From positions 1 through 64,000 of the forward strand of contig CAVSMB010000022.1 of NCBI GenBank assembly GCA_963728925.1: a stretch of 64,000 nt of DNA, read 5' to 3'. Both the position numbers and the translations under genes were made by a program. The notes below the pieces were generated by a model, which saw only the letters and a program-made list of their open reading frames with translations, was not told the origin of the DNA and did no database searches. Source of the stretch: JBBPZA01 sp963728925. Lineage in GTDB: Bacteria > Actinomycetota > Thermoleophilia > Solirubrobacterales > Solirubrobacteraceae. The stretch's first letter is position 1; every line of letters starts with the position of its first letter. Below are positions 32,988 to 41,022 of the stretch, piece after piece.

Positions 32988-34019
32988 CTACCGTCGCTCC
33001 ACGCGCGCGAACGCCGCGTCGAGGAGCTGTGCGCCCTGCGCGCCGGTGTCCGGGGAGTCGAGCAGCACGACGCCGAGGTGGCGGCCGCCTCGCCGAACGG
33101 TGGCCACCAGGCACATGCCGGCGGCGTCGGTGTAGCCGGTCTTGACGCCGGTGACGCCGCCGTAGCCGCGCGTCATGAGCGTGTTGTTGTTGGCCAGGTA
33201 GAGCTTGCGCGGCCGGCCGCTCGGGAGGCGGCGGACCGCGGTGGGGCTGCCGACCATCCGCCGCAGGAGCGGGCGGCGGAGGATCTCGACGCCCATGCGC
33301 GCGAGGTCGCGCGCGCAGGAGTGGTTGCCGCGGTCCAGGATCCCGCTCGGGCTCGAGAAGCGCGTGCAGGTGAGCCCGAGCGCCCGCGCTCGCACGTTCA
33401 TGCGCCCCACGAAGGCCTTCACCGTCCCAGCGACGCGCTGGGCGAGAGCGATCGCCGCGTCGTTGCCCGAGGGCAGCAGCAGGCCGTAGAGCATCGTGTC
33501 GGCGTCGACCCGCTGGCCGCGGCGAAACATCCCGACTCCCGAGCCTTCGAAGGCCAGGGACTCCCGCGTGATGCGCACGGTCGCGCCTGAAGGCAGCGTG
33601 TCGGCGACCAGCAATGCCGTCATCATCTTGGTCAGGCTCGCGATCGGCCGCCGGGTCCGGGGGCTGCGCGCCCATAGCACCCGGCCGCTGCGGACATCGA
33701 AGACCATTCCCGCGGCGGGCGGCGTCGCCAGCTCGAGCTTCAGCCGCTCGCGACGCGGCGCGGCGAGCTCGGCGTAGCCGTCCCAGCGATCGGCGTCAGC
33801 CGCCGCGGCGGGCGGCCGCGACGGCGCCCCGGACGGCGGCGCTTCCGCGCCCGCGCCGTCGGCGGCGGCGCGCGGGCCCGCGCCGCGGCTCCCGGTCAGC
33901 AGCAGCGCGCCGACCGCGAGGGCGGCGACGAGCGCCGCCGCGACGGCGATGCGACGGCGGATGCGCGTCGCCCGGCCGGGAGGCGCGGACCGCCCACCGT
34001 CGTCGAGCAGCAGGCTCAC
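32988..34019 (-). CDS. D-alanyl-D-alanine carboxypeptidase (PBP5/DacA type)
   Basis: About 343 residues. A short cytoplasmic start (SLLLDDGGRS) leads to a membrane anchor, a Pro/Ala-rich spacer, and a peptidase S11 domain with the catalytic tetrad SLTK (near residue 128), PSGND and VKTGYT. The final beta domain found in many PBP5 proteins is absent. It trims pentapeptide stems of peptidoglycan outside the membrane. GTG 34019 is preferred by similarity to the usual short N-terminus; GTG 34043 is possible. Confidence 0.87.
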   Translation of the reverse strand: MSLLLDDGGRSAPPGRATRIRRRIAVAAALVAALAVGALLLTGSRGAGPRAAADGAGAEAPPSGAPSRPPAAAADADRWDGYAELAAPRRERLKLELATPPAAGMVFDVRSGRVLWARSPRTRRPIASLTKMMTALLVADTLPSGATVRITRESLAFEGSGVGMFRRGQRVDADTMLYGLLLPSGNDAAIALAQRVAGTVKAFVGRMNVRARALGLTCTRFSSPSGILDRGNHSCARDLARMGVEILRRPLLRRMVGSPTAVRRLPSGRPRKLYLANNNTLMTRGYGGVTGVKTGYTDAAGMCLVATVRRGGRHLGVVLLDSPDTGAQGAQLLDAAFARVERR

Positions 34020-34073
34020 GACACCGGAGCATGCACGACCCACCGGTCGGGGGAAAGGCCTGCAAGCAGACGG

Positions 34074-34247
34074 TCAGTCTTCGGGCGGATTCAGGAGCGC
34101 GCCGACGATCCCGAAGATGAAGAGGGCGAGGACCACCAGCGAGAGCCCGACGAGGATGTCGAAGCCCTCGCGCACCAGCACGCTCAGCGTCAGGAAGAGG
34201 AGCAGCGCGATGAACGCCAGCGCCGAGAAGAGAGCGACGGAGCGCAC
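34074..34247 (-). CDS. 57-residue small membrane protein
   Basis: A short frame from GTG 34247 encodes a protein with two hydrophobic segments (about residues 4-25 and 30-50) separated by REGFD and ending in GALLNPPED. The length, clean hydrophobic pattern and codon use (strong G/C third positions) support coding. No family name is recognised. It sits 24 bases after the rhomboid gene on the same strand and before the carboxypeptidase, so it probably belongs to that transcript. Confidence 0.65.
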   Translation of the reverse strand: MRSVALFSALAFIALLLFLTLSVLVREGFDILVGLSLVVLALFIFGIVGALLNPPED

Positions 34248-34271
34248 CGTCTAGAGGCCGGTCGACTGCAT

Positions 34272-35009
34272 CTAGAAGGCGGGCGCACCGCGCTGCGCAG
34301 GCGGCGGCTTGCGGCGGCCGCGGTCCACAAACGCGCGCACCATGGCGATCCCGAAGACGAAGCCGCCGATGTGCGCGAAGTAGGCGACCCCGCCCGGGTT
34401 GCCCGGCGTGGTGACGTCGGCCAGGCCGCCCATGAGCTGGAGCACGAACCAGAAGCCGAGGATCAGCACGGCCGGGAGCTCGACCACGCCGAAGAACAGG
34501 ATCACGAAGACGATGGTCAGCACCTTCGCGCGCGGGAAGAGCAGCAGGTAGCCGCCCAGCACCGCGGCAACCGCTCCCGACGCCCCGATCGTCGGCGCCG
34601 TCGAATTCGGGTCGACCACCGTCTGGCCCAGGACCGCGACCAACCCGCCGGCGAGGTAGAAGACGACGTAGAGGCCGCGGTTCATCGAGTCCTCGACGTT
34701 CGCGCCGAAGATCCACAGGAACAGCATGTTGCCGGCGAGGTGCAGGAACGAGCCGTGCATGAACATCGACGTGAAGAGCGTCAGCAGGGTGGGCGTGTCG
34801 CTCGGCACCCCCGGCGCGCAGCCGTCCGCCGACAGCGGGCAGTGGGTGATCGCGTAGGGAACCGCCCCGTAGTCGGCCACCGCCGCCTGGTCGACGCTCG
34901 TCAGCCCGCCGTGCTCGACGAGGAAGTAGACGAGCACGTTGGCCACGATCAGGGCGACCGTGACGTAGGGAAAGCGCGAGTTGGGGATGTTGTCCTTGAC
35001 GGGCAGCAC
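34272..35009 (-). CDS. rhomboid-family intramembrane serine protease
   Basis: A 245-residue protein with six or seven membrane segments. The opening LPVKDNIPNSRFPYVT is typical of this rhomboid group. The catalytic Ser lies in GASGAVAAVLG and the His in AHIGGFVFGI; FMHGSFLHLAGNMLFLWIFG carries the conserved loop-1 and Asn region. It should cleave membrane-spanning substrates. GTG 35009 is chosen from the conserved N-terminus; no ribosome site is seen. It is divergent from the membrane protein at 35052. Confidence 0.9.
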   Translation of the reverse strand: MLPVKDNIPNSRFPYVTVALIVANVLVYFLVEHGGLTSVDQAAVADYGAVPYAITHCPLSADGCAPGVPSDTPTLLTLFTSMFMHGSFLHLAGNMLFLWIFGANVEDSMNRGLYVVFYLAGGLVAVLGQTVVDPNSTAPTIGASGAVAAVLGGYLLLFPRAKVLTIVFVILFFGVVELPAVLILGFWFVLQLMGGLADVTTPGNPGGVAYFAHIGGFVFGIAMVRAFVDRGRRKPPPAQRGAPAF

Positions 35010-35051
35010 GGCGCGGCGCCCAGATTGCCACACGTCACACTTCAGGACCCC

Positions 35052-36338
35052 ATGTCCCTCACCCGTCCCGAAACCGGGGCCGAAGCAGACGCCACAGCCG
35101 GAGCCGCGACGGAGGCGTCGGGCCTCGCCCATCTCGCCGCCGTCTCCTACCTCGGCTCGCGTCTCGCGCCCACGGGGGGCTATTGGGTTGCGCTGGCCGG
35201 CGGTGTCGCGGTCGCACGCGCAGCTGCGCGTCACGGTCTGCGGGTCGGCCTCGGCGCCACCATCGCCGGGCTCGCCCAGTCGGTCGCCGTGATGGGGCCG
35301 GCCCGCCTCTCGATCCCGCTCACCCAGGCCGTCACCGCCCCGTTGCTCGGGCGGCTGCACGCGCGCGGGGCCGGCGTCCCGCTCCAGGTCGTCGTCGCCG
35401 CCGCCATCCGCATCGGGCTCGCGCTCATGTGGACGGCGTTCTTCATCTGGGTGATCCTCGGCGGCCTGGACACCTACGTCGGCGGCTATGACTGGCTGCT
35501 CGGCACCGTGCCCTTCCTGCCCCAGGGCCAGTCCGGCGTGCTCGTCCTCAGCATCGGCAGCATCGTGGTGTGGGCCCTCTTCTCGACCCCCATCCAGGTC
35601 CTCGTCTACCGGCGCGGCCTTCGGCGCTGGCCGGCCGACCTCGGCCCGGCGCCCGACGCGCGGCCCGCACCGCGCGAGGCGGCGGCCCGCCGGCGGCTCG
35701 ACCCCCGCGCGGTCACGCTCGCCGCGACCGTCGCGTGGATCCTCCTGCTCGCCGGCACGGACTGGCCGCTGCTCGTGGGCGTGGCCGCCTGGCTGGCGCT
35801 CGCGTGGGTGGTCGCGCGCCCCGAGCGCGACTTCGTCCCGGTCGGCTTGGCCATCGCCCTGGTCCTCGGGCTCTCGGCGCTCGTCGTCGGCCTGATGGCC
35901 GGCGTGGGGGTCGGGCTCGCCCTCGAGCGGGCGACGCGGGCCGCGCTGCTCGTGCTCGTGGCCACGTGGTTTCGCGGCGCCTGCGGGAGCGCCGGCATCC
36001 GCGAGGTCTCGCGCCGAATCCTCGGGCGCCTGCGCCGGGTCCTCCCGGGCGCGTCGGAGGCGGCGGGCATGCTCGGGGACCTTGGCTCGGCGGACGCCAT
36101 CGTCCCGGCGGGCCGTGCGCTGGGCGACGCGCTGCGCGACGTCGAGCACAAGCCGCGGCCGGTGCTCGACGCGGTCCTGGGCTGGGTTGTCGAGGAGTCG
36201 CGGCGCTTCCGCCCGGCGGCGCCGACGGCCCCACCGCCGCTCGGCGTGCGACCGTTCGACGTGGCGCTCGTGGTCGCCGCGACGCTGCCGGTCCTCGCGC
36301 TGCTCACCGGCGCCGCGGGCCTGGGCTCGGGCCCGTAG
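35052..36338 (+). CDS. polytopic membrane protein of unknown function
   Basis: A 428-residue protein starting at ATG 35052 with AGGA eight bases upstream. Roughly nine hydrophobic segments occur, including paired ones around residues 40-90, 110-140, 160-190 and 220-300, and one at the C-terminus. A soluble, basic stretch (about 310-390, with SRRILGRLRRVLPGA) lies before the last span. The pattern recalls the T component of ECF transporters, but the diagnostic Ala-Arg-Gly motifs are not clear. Function unassigned. It ends nine bases from the converging lipA. Confidence 0.6.
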   Translation: MSLTRPETGAEADATAGAATEASGLAHLAAVSYLGSRLAPTGGYWVALAGGVAVARAAARHGLRVGLGATIAGLAQSVAVMGPARLSIPLTQAVTAPLLGRLHARGAGVPLQVVVAAAIRIGLALMWTAFFIWVILGGLDTYVGGYDWLLGTVPFLPQGQSGVLVLSIGSIVVWALFSTPIQVLVYRRGLRRWPADLGPAPDARPAPREAAARRRLDPRAVTLAATVAWILLLAGTDWPLLVGVAAWLALAWVVARPERDFVPVGLAIALVLGLSALVVGLMAGVGVGLALERATRAALLVLVATWFRGACGSAGIREVSRRILGRLRRVLPGASEAAGMLGDLGSADAIVPAGRALGDALRDVEHKPRPVLDAVLGWVVEESRRFRPAAPTAPPPLGVRPFDVALVVAATLPVLALLTGAAGLGSGP

Positions 36339-36347
36339 CGCGCCCGG

Positions 36348-37328
36348 TCAGCCGGCGGCAGCGAGCGGGCCGCTCCCCGGCCGCGCCTGCGGCACGTGCT
36401 CGTCCGCGTGGTAGGAGCTGCGCACGAGCGGGCCGGCAGCGACGTGGTCGAAGCCGAGCGCGTAGGCGTCGCGCTCCAGCGCCGCGAACTCGTCGGGGTG
36501 CCAGTAGCGCACGACCGGCAGATGGCGCTCGGTGGGTCGCAGGTACTGGCCGATGGTGATCACCTGCACGTCGTGCTCGCGCAGGGTGCCGAGCATGTCG
36601 ACGACCTCGTCGTGGGTCTCGCCGAGGCCGACCATGCAGCCGGACTTGGTCACGACCTCCTCGCCGCCCATCGCCTTGGCGTTGCGCAGCACGCGGGCCG
36701 AGCGCTCGAAGCGCGACCCGCGTCGCGCGATCGGGTAGAGCCGCGGCACGACCTCGACGTTGTGGTTGAAGACGTCGGGGCGCTCGTGGAGGACCTTGGC
36801 GAGCGGCATCTCCTGGCCGCGGAAGTCGGGCGTGAGGACCTCGATCTTGCAGTCGGGCGCCTGGCGGCGGATCTGGCGGAGGACGCCGACGAAGGCGCTC
36901 GCGCCGTAGTCGGGCAGGTCGTCGCGGTCGACGCTCGTTATCACCGCGTGGCGCAGGCCCATCAGCGCGACCGAGCGCGCGACCCGCGCCGGCTCGAGCG
37001 GGTCGTTCCACGTCGGCTTGCCGGTCTTCACGTTGCAGAAGCCGCAGCGGCGCGTGCAGGTGTCGCCGAGGATCATGAACGTCGCCGTGCCGCGCTCCCA
37101 GCACTCGCCGATGTTCGGGCACGCCGCCTCGCGGCACACGGTGTGCAGGCCCTCGTCCTTGATCAGGCGCTCGAGCTCGCGGTAGCGCGGCCGGCCGGGG
37201 GCGGGGACCTTCAGCCACGGCGGCTTGCGCTCGCGCAGCGGCCGTACGTCGGCGCCGAGCACCTCGAGCACGTCGCCGCCGCCGGGGTTGGCCCGCGACC
37301 GGGTGGCGTGCTCACGTCGCTCGTCCAT
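36348..37328 (-). CDS. lipA: lipoyl synthase
   Basis: A 326-residue radical SAM enzyme. The auxiliary cluster motif CREAACPNIGEC and the radical SAM motif CTRRCGFC are both intact, and the C-terminal RSSYHADE contains the Ser that ligates the auxiliary cluster. It inserts two sulfur atoms into octanoyl groups on E2 proteins. ATG 37328 is chosen over the TTG nine bases upstream. A TACCCT hexamer eight bases before the start suggests a leaderless promoter. lipB and two E2 genes follow 4-10 kb away. Confidence 0.94.
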   Translation of the reverse strand: MDERREHATRSRANPGGGDVLEVLGADVRPLRERKPPWLKVPAPGRPRYRELERLIKDEGLHTVCREAACPNIGECWERGTATFMILGDTCTRRCGFCNVKTGKPTWNDPLEPARVARSVALMGLRHAVITSVDRDDLPDYGASAFVGVLRQIRRQAPDCKIEVLTPDFRGQEMPLAKVLHERPDVFNHNVEVVPRLYPIARRGSRFERSARVLRNAKAMGGEEVVTKSGCMVGLGETHDEVVDMLGTLREHDVQVITIGQYLRPTERHLPVVRYWHPDEFAALERDAYALGFDHVAAGPLVRSSYHADEHVPQARPGSGPLAAAG

Positions 37329-37336
37329 CACCTGCA

Positions 37337-37342
37337 AGGGTA
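37337..37342 (-). promoter_or_regulatory. candidate -10 element (TACCCT) for lipA
   Basis: TACCCT lies eight bases before the lipA ATG on the minus strand and overlaps the upstream edge of the divergent HAD gene, whose own weaker TATCGG is at 37341-37346. Confidence 0.45.
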
Positions 37343-37350
37343 TCGGCCGC

Positions 37351-37944
37351 GTGCGCGCCCTCTTCGTCGACTACGGCGGCGTCCTCACCACCAACGTGTG
37401 GGACGCCTTCAGCGCCTTCGGAGAGCGCGAGGGCCTCGAGCCCGGCGCCGTCAGGGCGCTCTTCCGCGCGAACCCGGAGGCGGTGGCCCTCCTGCGCCGG
37501 ATGGAGGCGGGCGAGATCGACCACGAGGCCTTCGCGCACGGGTTCGCACCACTGCTCGGCGTCGCGCCCGACGGCCTCGTCGACCGCCTCTTCGCCGGCA
37601 TCGGCCCGGACGAGGTGATGCTCGGCGCCGTTCGGCGCTTCCACGCCGCCGCCGTTCCCACCGGGCTGATCTCGAACTCGTGGGGCTCGGGCCTCCCCTA
37701 CGACCGCGAGCTGCTCGCCGAGCTCTTCGACGCGGTCGTCATCTCCGGCGAGGTCGGCCTCCACAAGCCCGAGCCCGAGATCTTCCTGCTCGCGGCGGAG
37801 CGCCTGGAGGTGAAGCCGGCCGAGTCCGTGTTCGTCGACGACCTGCGCGAGAACTGCGAGGGTGCCGAGGCTGTCGGCATGACCGCCGTCCTGCACCGCG
37901 GCGCCGAGGGGACCATCCTGCGCCTGGACGAGCTGCTCGGATAG
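37351..37944 (+). CDS. HAD-family hydrolase (epoxide-hydrolase-like group)
   Basis: A 197-residue protein starting at GTG 37351. HAD motif I is DYGGVLT, with the usual second Asp replaced by Gly as in the group annotated epoxide-hydrolase-like. Motif II is ISNSWG, motif III GLHKPEPEIF and motif IV VDDLRENCEGA. It is a cytoplasmic phosphatase or related hydrolase; without the second Asp, phosphatase activity is less certain. The gene is divergent from lipA with only 22 bases between starts. Confidence 0.85.
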   Translation: MRALFVDYGGVLTTNVWDAFSAFGEREGLEPGAVRALFRANPEAVALLRRMEAGEIDHEAFAHGFAPLLGVAPDGLVDRLFAGIGPDEVMLGAVRRFHAAAVPTGLISNSWGSGLPYDRELLAELFDAVVISGEVGLHKPEPEIFLLAAERLEVKPAESVFVDDLRENCEGAEAVGMTAVLHRGAEGTILRLDELLG

Positions 37945-37960
37945 CGGCTCCAAGCCTCGG

Positions 37961-37992
37961 GGGAGATCGCGCAGAGTCCTTCGCGATCTCCC
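37961..37992 (+). terminator. hairpin after the HAD gene, terminator-like
   Basis: GGGAGATCGCG and CGCGATCTCCC form an 11-bp stem with a ten-base loop, 16 bases after the HAD stop. No T run follows, so a Rho-independent role is uncertain. Confidence 0.45.
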
Positions 37993-38030
37993 GCCGCCGC
38001 GATTAACCGGCAGCTAAGTGAACCCAAAGG

Positions 38031-38057
38031 ATGTCCGCCTACCGTCTCGGCGGACAT
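38031..38057 (+). promoter_or_regulatory. hairpin covering the start codon of the alpha/beta hydrolase
   Basis: ATGTCCGCC (38031-38039) pairs perfectly with GGCGGACAT (38049-38057) around a nine-base loop. The second arm contains the first two bases of the start codon, and an AAAGG site lies just upstream of the first arm. The structure could hide the start codon or bring the ribosome site nearer. Confidence 0.45.
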
Positions 38058-38862
38058 GCCACAGGTCGAGGTAGAAGGGCTCACGGTCAACTACGACGTT
38101 CAGGGTGAGGGCGAGCCGCTCGTGCTGATCCCCTACCTGGCCGCCGACCACGCCTGCTACGCGTTCCAGCTGCCCGCCTACACCGAGCATTTCAGCTGCA
38201 TCGCGCTCGACCTTCCCGGCAGCGGCGAGAGCGACAAGCCCGCCGGGCCGTACTCGACCGAGGGCTACGCCGATCAGGTCGCCGCGTTCCTCGGCGCCAT
38301 CGGCGTCGAGCAGGCTCACATCGCGGGTGTCTCGCTCGGCGCCGGCGTGGGCATGCACCTCGCCGCCCGCCATCCGGGCCGCGTGCGCTCACTCTCGCTG
38401 CACAGCCCCTGGGACACCAGCGATGCGTATCTGACGACATGCGTCGAGCTGTGGCGCACGCTCGCGTCGTCGCTGCCGACCGTCCCGGACATGGTGATCC
38501 AGGCCATCTTCCCCATGGCCTTCACGCCTGCGATGTACGTGAGCCGCCCCGAGTTCCTGGACGCGCTGGTGGACTTCGTGCGCGGCCGCCCGGCCCAGCC
38601 GCTGGATGCGTTCCTGGCTCAGAGCGACGCGGCGATCGCCCACGACGCGAGCGCCGTGCTCGGCGAGATCCTCGCTCCGACGCTGATCACCTTCGGAGCC
38701 CACGACCTCGTCTGCTCCACGCGCTTCGCCGAGCCGCTGCAGAGCGGGATCGGTGAGAGCGAGCTGGTGGTCTTCGAGCACCTGTCGCACGCTGGACTGC
38801 ACGAGGACCCCGACACCTTCAACCGCGCCACGCTCGACTTCCTCCTCCGCCAGCGCGGGTGA
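38056..38862 (+). CDS. alpha/beta hydrolase
   Basis: A 268-residue cytoplasmic hydrolase with the nucleophile elbow GVSLGAGV (Ser near 96), LDLPGSGESDKP, an Asp in TFGAHDLVCS and a His in EHLSHAGLHE. The oxyanion region is LIPYLAADH instead of the usual HG motif. The fold is that of carboxylesterases and 3-oxoadipate enol-lactonase relatives; the substrate is unknown. The start codon lies in a hairpin. It is followed 59 bases later by a separate leaderless gene. Confidence 0.85.
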   Translation: MPQVEVEGLTVNYDVQGEGEPLVLIPYLAADHACYAFQLPAYTEHFSCIALDLPGSGESDKPAGPYSTEGYADQVAAFLGAIGVEQAHIAGVSLGAGVGMHLAARHPGRVRSLSLHSPWDTSDAYLTTCVELWRTLASSLPTVPDMVIQAIFPMAFTPAMYVSRPEFLDALVDFVRGRPAQPLDAFLAQSDAAIAHDASAVLGEILAPTLITFGAHDLVCSTRFAEPLQSGIGESELVVFEHLSHAGLHEDPDTFNRATLDFLLRQRG

Positions 38863-38908
38863 CGCCCGCGCCGACGGGCCGGGGTTGCGTGGGGACCCGG
38901 CGTCGGGG

Positions 38909-38914
38909 TACGGT
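38909..38914 (+). promoter_or_regulatory. candidate -10 element (TACGGT), leaderless
   Basis: TACGGT lies seven bases before ATG 38922; no Shine-Dalgarno sequence is present. Confidence 0.4.
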
Positions 38915-38921
38915 GCGTCCG

Positions 38922-39821
38922 ATGTCGCGACTGCTCGGGCTCTTCGCCGCGGTGGTGGCCGGGATCGCTCTCGTCGCCCCCGGGGCGGCGTCGGCTGACC
39001 CCCGCGACCAGGTCGTGGTCTCTGGCTCGGTGGTTGTCGGGCCACGGCAGACTGTCGGCGACGTCGTGATCCTCGACGGTCCGGTGACGATCCTCGGCCG
39101 CGTCCGCGGCGACGTGGTTGCCGTGAGCGGGCGCGTACGGATCGTCGGCGGGCAGGTGTCGGGCGACGTCACCAGCGTCGCTGACCCGATCGTCTTGGGA
39201 CCGGGCGCGCGGGTGGGCGGGGATCTCAACTACGGCGACGAGAAGCCAGTCGTGTCGCCCGCTGCCTCAGTCGGCGGAAAGACCAAGAAGTTCGACATCG
39301 GCGACGCGTTTCCGTTCGCGGGCTTTGGCCTCACGCTGCTCCTGTGGCTGGCCGTGTCGGTCTCCTCGCTGATTCTCGGTCTCGTGCTGCTCGCCTTCGC
39401 TCCGCGCGCCGCCGATGCGGCCCTCGTCATCGCGCGCGACGCCACGGGAGCCGCGATCGGCTGGGGTGCGTTGCTCGTGTTCGGGCTGCCGATCCTGGCG
39501 GTGATCGCCATCGTCACGCTGGTCGGTATCCCGCTCGGCGTCGGCCTGCTGCTTGCGCTCACGCCCATCTACTCCGTCGGCTACGTGACCGGCGCATGGC
39601 TCCTGGGTCGGCTGATCCTCAAGCGGCCGACGACCAGCCGGTACGTCGCCTTCCTCGCCGGCTGGGGAATCCTGCGCGTCGTCGCGTTGATCCCGATCCT
39701 CGGCGGCCTCGGCTGGCTCGTCGCCACCGTGTTCGGCCTGGGGGCGCTGATCGTCGCCGCCTGGCGCGCGCGCCGCGCGTATCCGGCCGCGCCGCCCGCC
39801 GCGCCTGCCCCCACGACCTGA
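38922..39821 (+). CDS. membrane protein with polymer-forming (bactofilin-like) domain
   Basis: About 299 residues. A signal peptide (residues 1-26) is followed by a right-handed beta-helix-like region with regular hydrophobic spacing (VVISGS/VVVG, VTILGRVRGDVVAVSGRVRI, GDVTSVADPIVL, residues about 30-110), then four or five membrane segments including GIPLGVGLLLALTPIYSVGY. Similar proteins are annotated as polymer-forming cytoskeletal family. The exported beta-helix next to an integral membrane part suggests a surface-layer or envelope role. Function not established. Confidence 0.7.
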   Translation: MSRLLGLFAAVVAGIALVAPGAASADPRDQVVVSGSVVVGPRQTVGDVVILDGPVTILGRVRGDVVAVSGRVRIVGGQVSGDVTSVADPIVLGPGARVGGDLNYGDEKPVVSPAASVGGKTKKFDIGDAFPFAGFGLTLLLWLAVSVSSLILGLVLLAFAPRAADAALVIARDATGAAIGWGALLVFGLPILAVIAIVTLVGIPLGVGLLLALTPIYSVGYVTGAWLLGRLILKRPTTSRYVAFLAGWGILRVVALIPILGGLGWLVATVFGLGALIVAAWRARRAYPAAPPAAPAPTT

Positions 39822-39828
39822 TCCGCTC

Positions 39829-40548
39829 CTAGGCCTGCTTCGCGTAGACGATGAGGTTGTCGCGGTAGTGCCCCGCGCGGGCGTCCCACGGGCCGCCGCA
39901 GGTGACCAGGCGCAGCGCGGGGGCCGGCGTGTCGCCGTAGACGCGGCGCGTGGGGAAGCTCGTCTTTCGTGCACGCTCCTCCGAGGTCACCCGGAAGCGA
40001 TGCGTGCCCGCCGAGTCGATCACCGTCACCTCGTCGTCGCGGCGCAGCTCGTCCAGCCGGTAGAAGACGGCTGGCGCCGAGCGCGAGTCGACGTGGCCGG
40101 CCAGCAGCGCCGGTCCCTTGCGACCCGGGCGGGGGCCTCCAGACCACCAGCCGACCTCGTCGTAGGTCGGGGGCGCCTGCAGGGCACCGCCCTTGGTGAG
40201 CCCGAGGGACACGATGTGGGCGCGCAGGCCGATGGAGGGGATCTCAACGCGGGGGAGCGCGGGCGGCGGCGCCGGCGCCGGGGCCACGGCTGGGGTCTCA
40301 GCCGGTTCGTTCGTGCGAGCGGCAGCCCGCTTGGCCTCCGGGGCCGGGCGAGCCTCGGGCGCCCCGGTGGGCGTGACCGACGCAGGGGCGCCGACCACAG
40401 CGCCGGGCGGCGGGCCGTACTCGGAGACGACGAGCGCCGCGGGCGCGGGCCGCGGATCCTCGCCGGCGCTGCGGACGAGCTGGCGGACGCCGAGCCCGGC
40501 TGCGCCGACCGACAGGAGTAGGAGCGCGAAGGCCGCCGCCGCTCTCAC
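39829..40548 (-). CDS. class F sortase
   Basis: A 239-residue protein with an N-terminal anchor, a long Pro/Ala linker (about 40-100) and a sortase domain. The catalytic His152 is in LLAGHVDS, Cys217 in LVTCGG and Arg229 in GHYRDNLIVYA. Class F sortases in actinobacteria attach or process surface proteins. The GTG start overlaps the end of the excalibur protein gene, which makes that protein the natural partner. Confidence 0.88.
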   Translation of the reverse strand: MRAAAAFALLLLSVGAAGLGVRQLVRSAGEDPRPAPAALVVSEYGPPPGAVVGAPASVTPTGAPEARPAPEAKRAAARTNEPAETPAVAPAPAPPPALPRVEIPSIGLRAHIVSLGLTKGGALQAPPTYDEVGWWSGGPRPGRKGPALLAGHVDSRSAPAVFYRLDELRRDDEVTVIDSAGTHRFRVTSEERARKTSFPTRRVYGDTPAPALRLVTCGGPWDARAGHYRDNLIVYAKQA

Positions 40549-41009
40549 CGGCGGTGCGTGCCGCGGCGACCGAGGAGCGACAGCGCTCCGGCGGCGCCGA
40601 GCAGCGCCAGCATCACGAGCCCCGCGGGCATCGCTGTCGGCGGCCCGGGGACGCCGGCCGTGCCACCGCCGCCCGTCGCAACGCCGCCGGCGGGGTCGGA
40701 CTCGCTGGGCAGGTCCTCGCAGGCGATCCCGTTGCCATCGGGATCGAGATTGAGCGGATCGGTGTCATCCTCGTCGAGGGCCTGCTGCGCCTCCTCCTGG
40801 GTGCTGTAGTCGGCGCACCCGGAGTCGAGGCTGTCGCCGGACTCCTCCGCGGTCTGCTCCTCCGTCGCGGCGTCCTTCGCCGTGGCGTCGTCGTCGGCGG
40901 CGAGCACGGCGCTCGGATCCGTGTCGGATGCCGCGAGGGCGGAGGCGGCACCGAGCGCGCCGAAGGCGGCGACGGCGGCGATCAGCGCAAGAATCCCACG
41001 GACGGACAC
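40545..41009 (-). CDS. excalibur calcium-binding surface protein
   Basis: A 154-residue secreted protein. After a signal peptide and an acidic stretch (AADDDATAKDAATEEQTAEE) comes an excalibur domain with CADYSTQEEAQ and the Ca-binding loop LDPDGNGIACEDLP. A Gly/Pro linker, a hydrophobic segment (GLVMLALLGAAGALSLLG) and a basic tail RRGTHRR end the protein, which is the shape of a sortase sorting signal. A canonical LPXTG is absent; the residues before the span read PPTAMPAG. Paired with the sortase through a GTGA junction. Confidence 0.82.
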   Translation of the reverse strand: MSVRGILALIAAVAAFGALGAASALAASDTDPSAVLAADDDATAKDAATEEQTAEESGDSLDSGCADYSTQEEAQQALDEDDTDPLNLDPDGNGIACEDLPSESDPAGGVATGGGGTAGVPGPPTAMPAGLVMLALLGAAGALSLLGRRGTHRR

Positions 41010-41016
41010 GCGCGGC

Positions 41017-41022
41017 AGGCTA
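41017..41022 (-). promoter_or_regulatory. candidate -10 element (TAGCCT), leaderless
   Basis: TAGCCT lies seven bases before the GTG of the excalibur gene on the minus strand; it also lies beyond the lipB stop. Confidence 0.4.

Noticed and set aside
35053..36149. Minus-strand extension of the rhomboid gene to 36149.
   Set aside because: The extension is charged low-complexity text opposite a real membrane protein gene; the rhomboid N-terminus is well placed at 35009.
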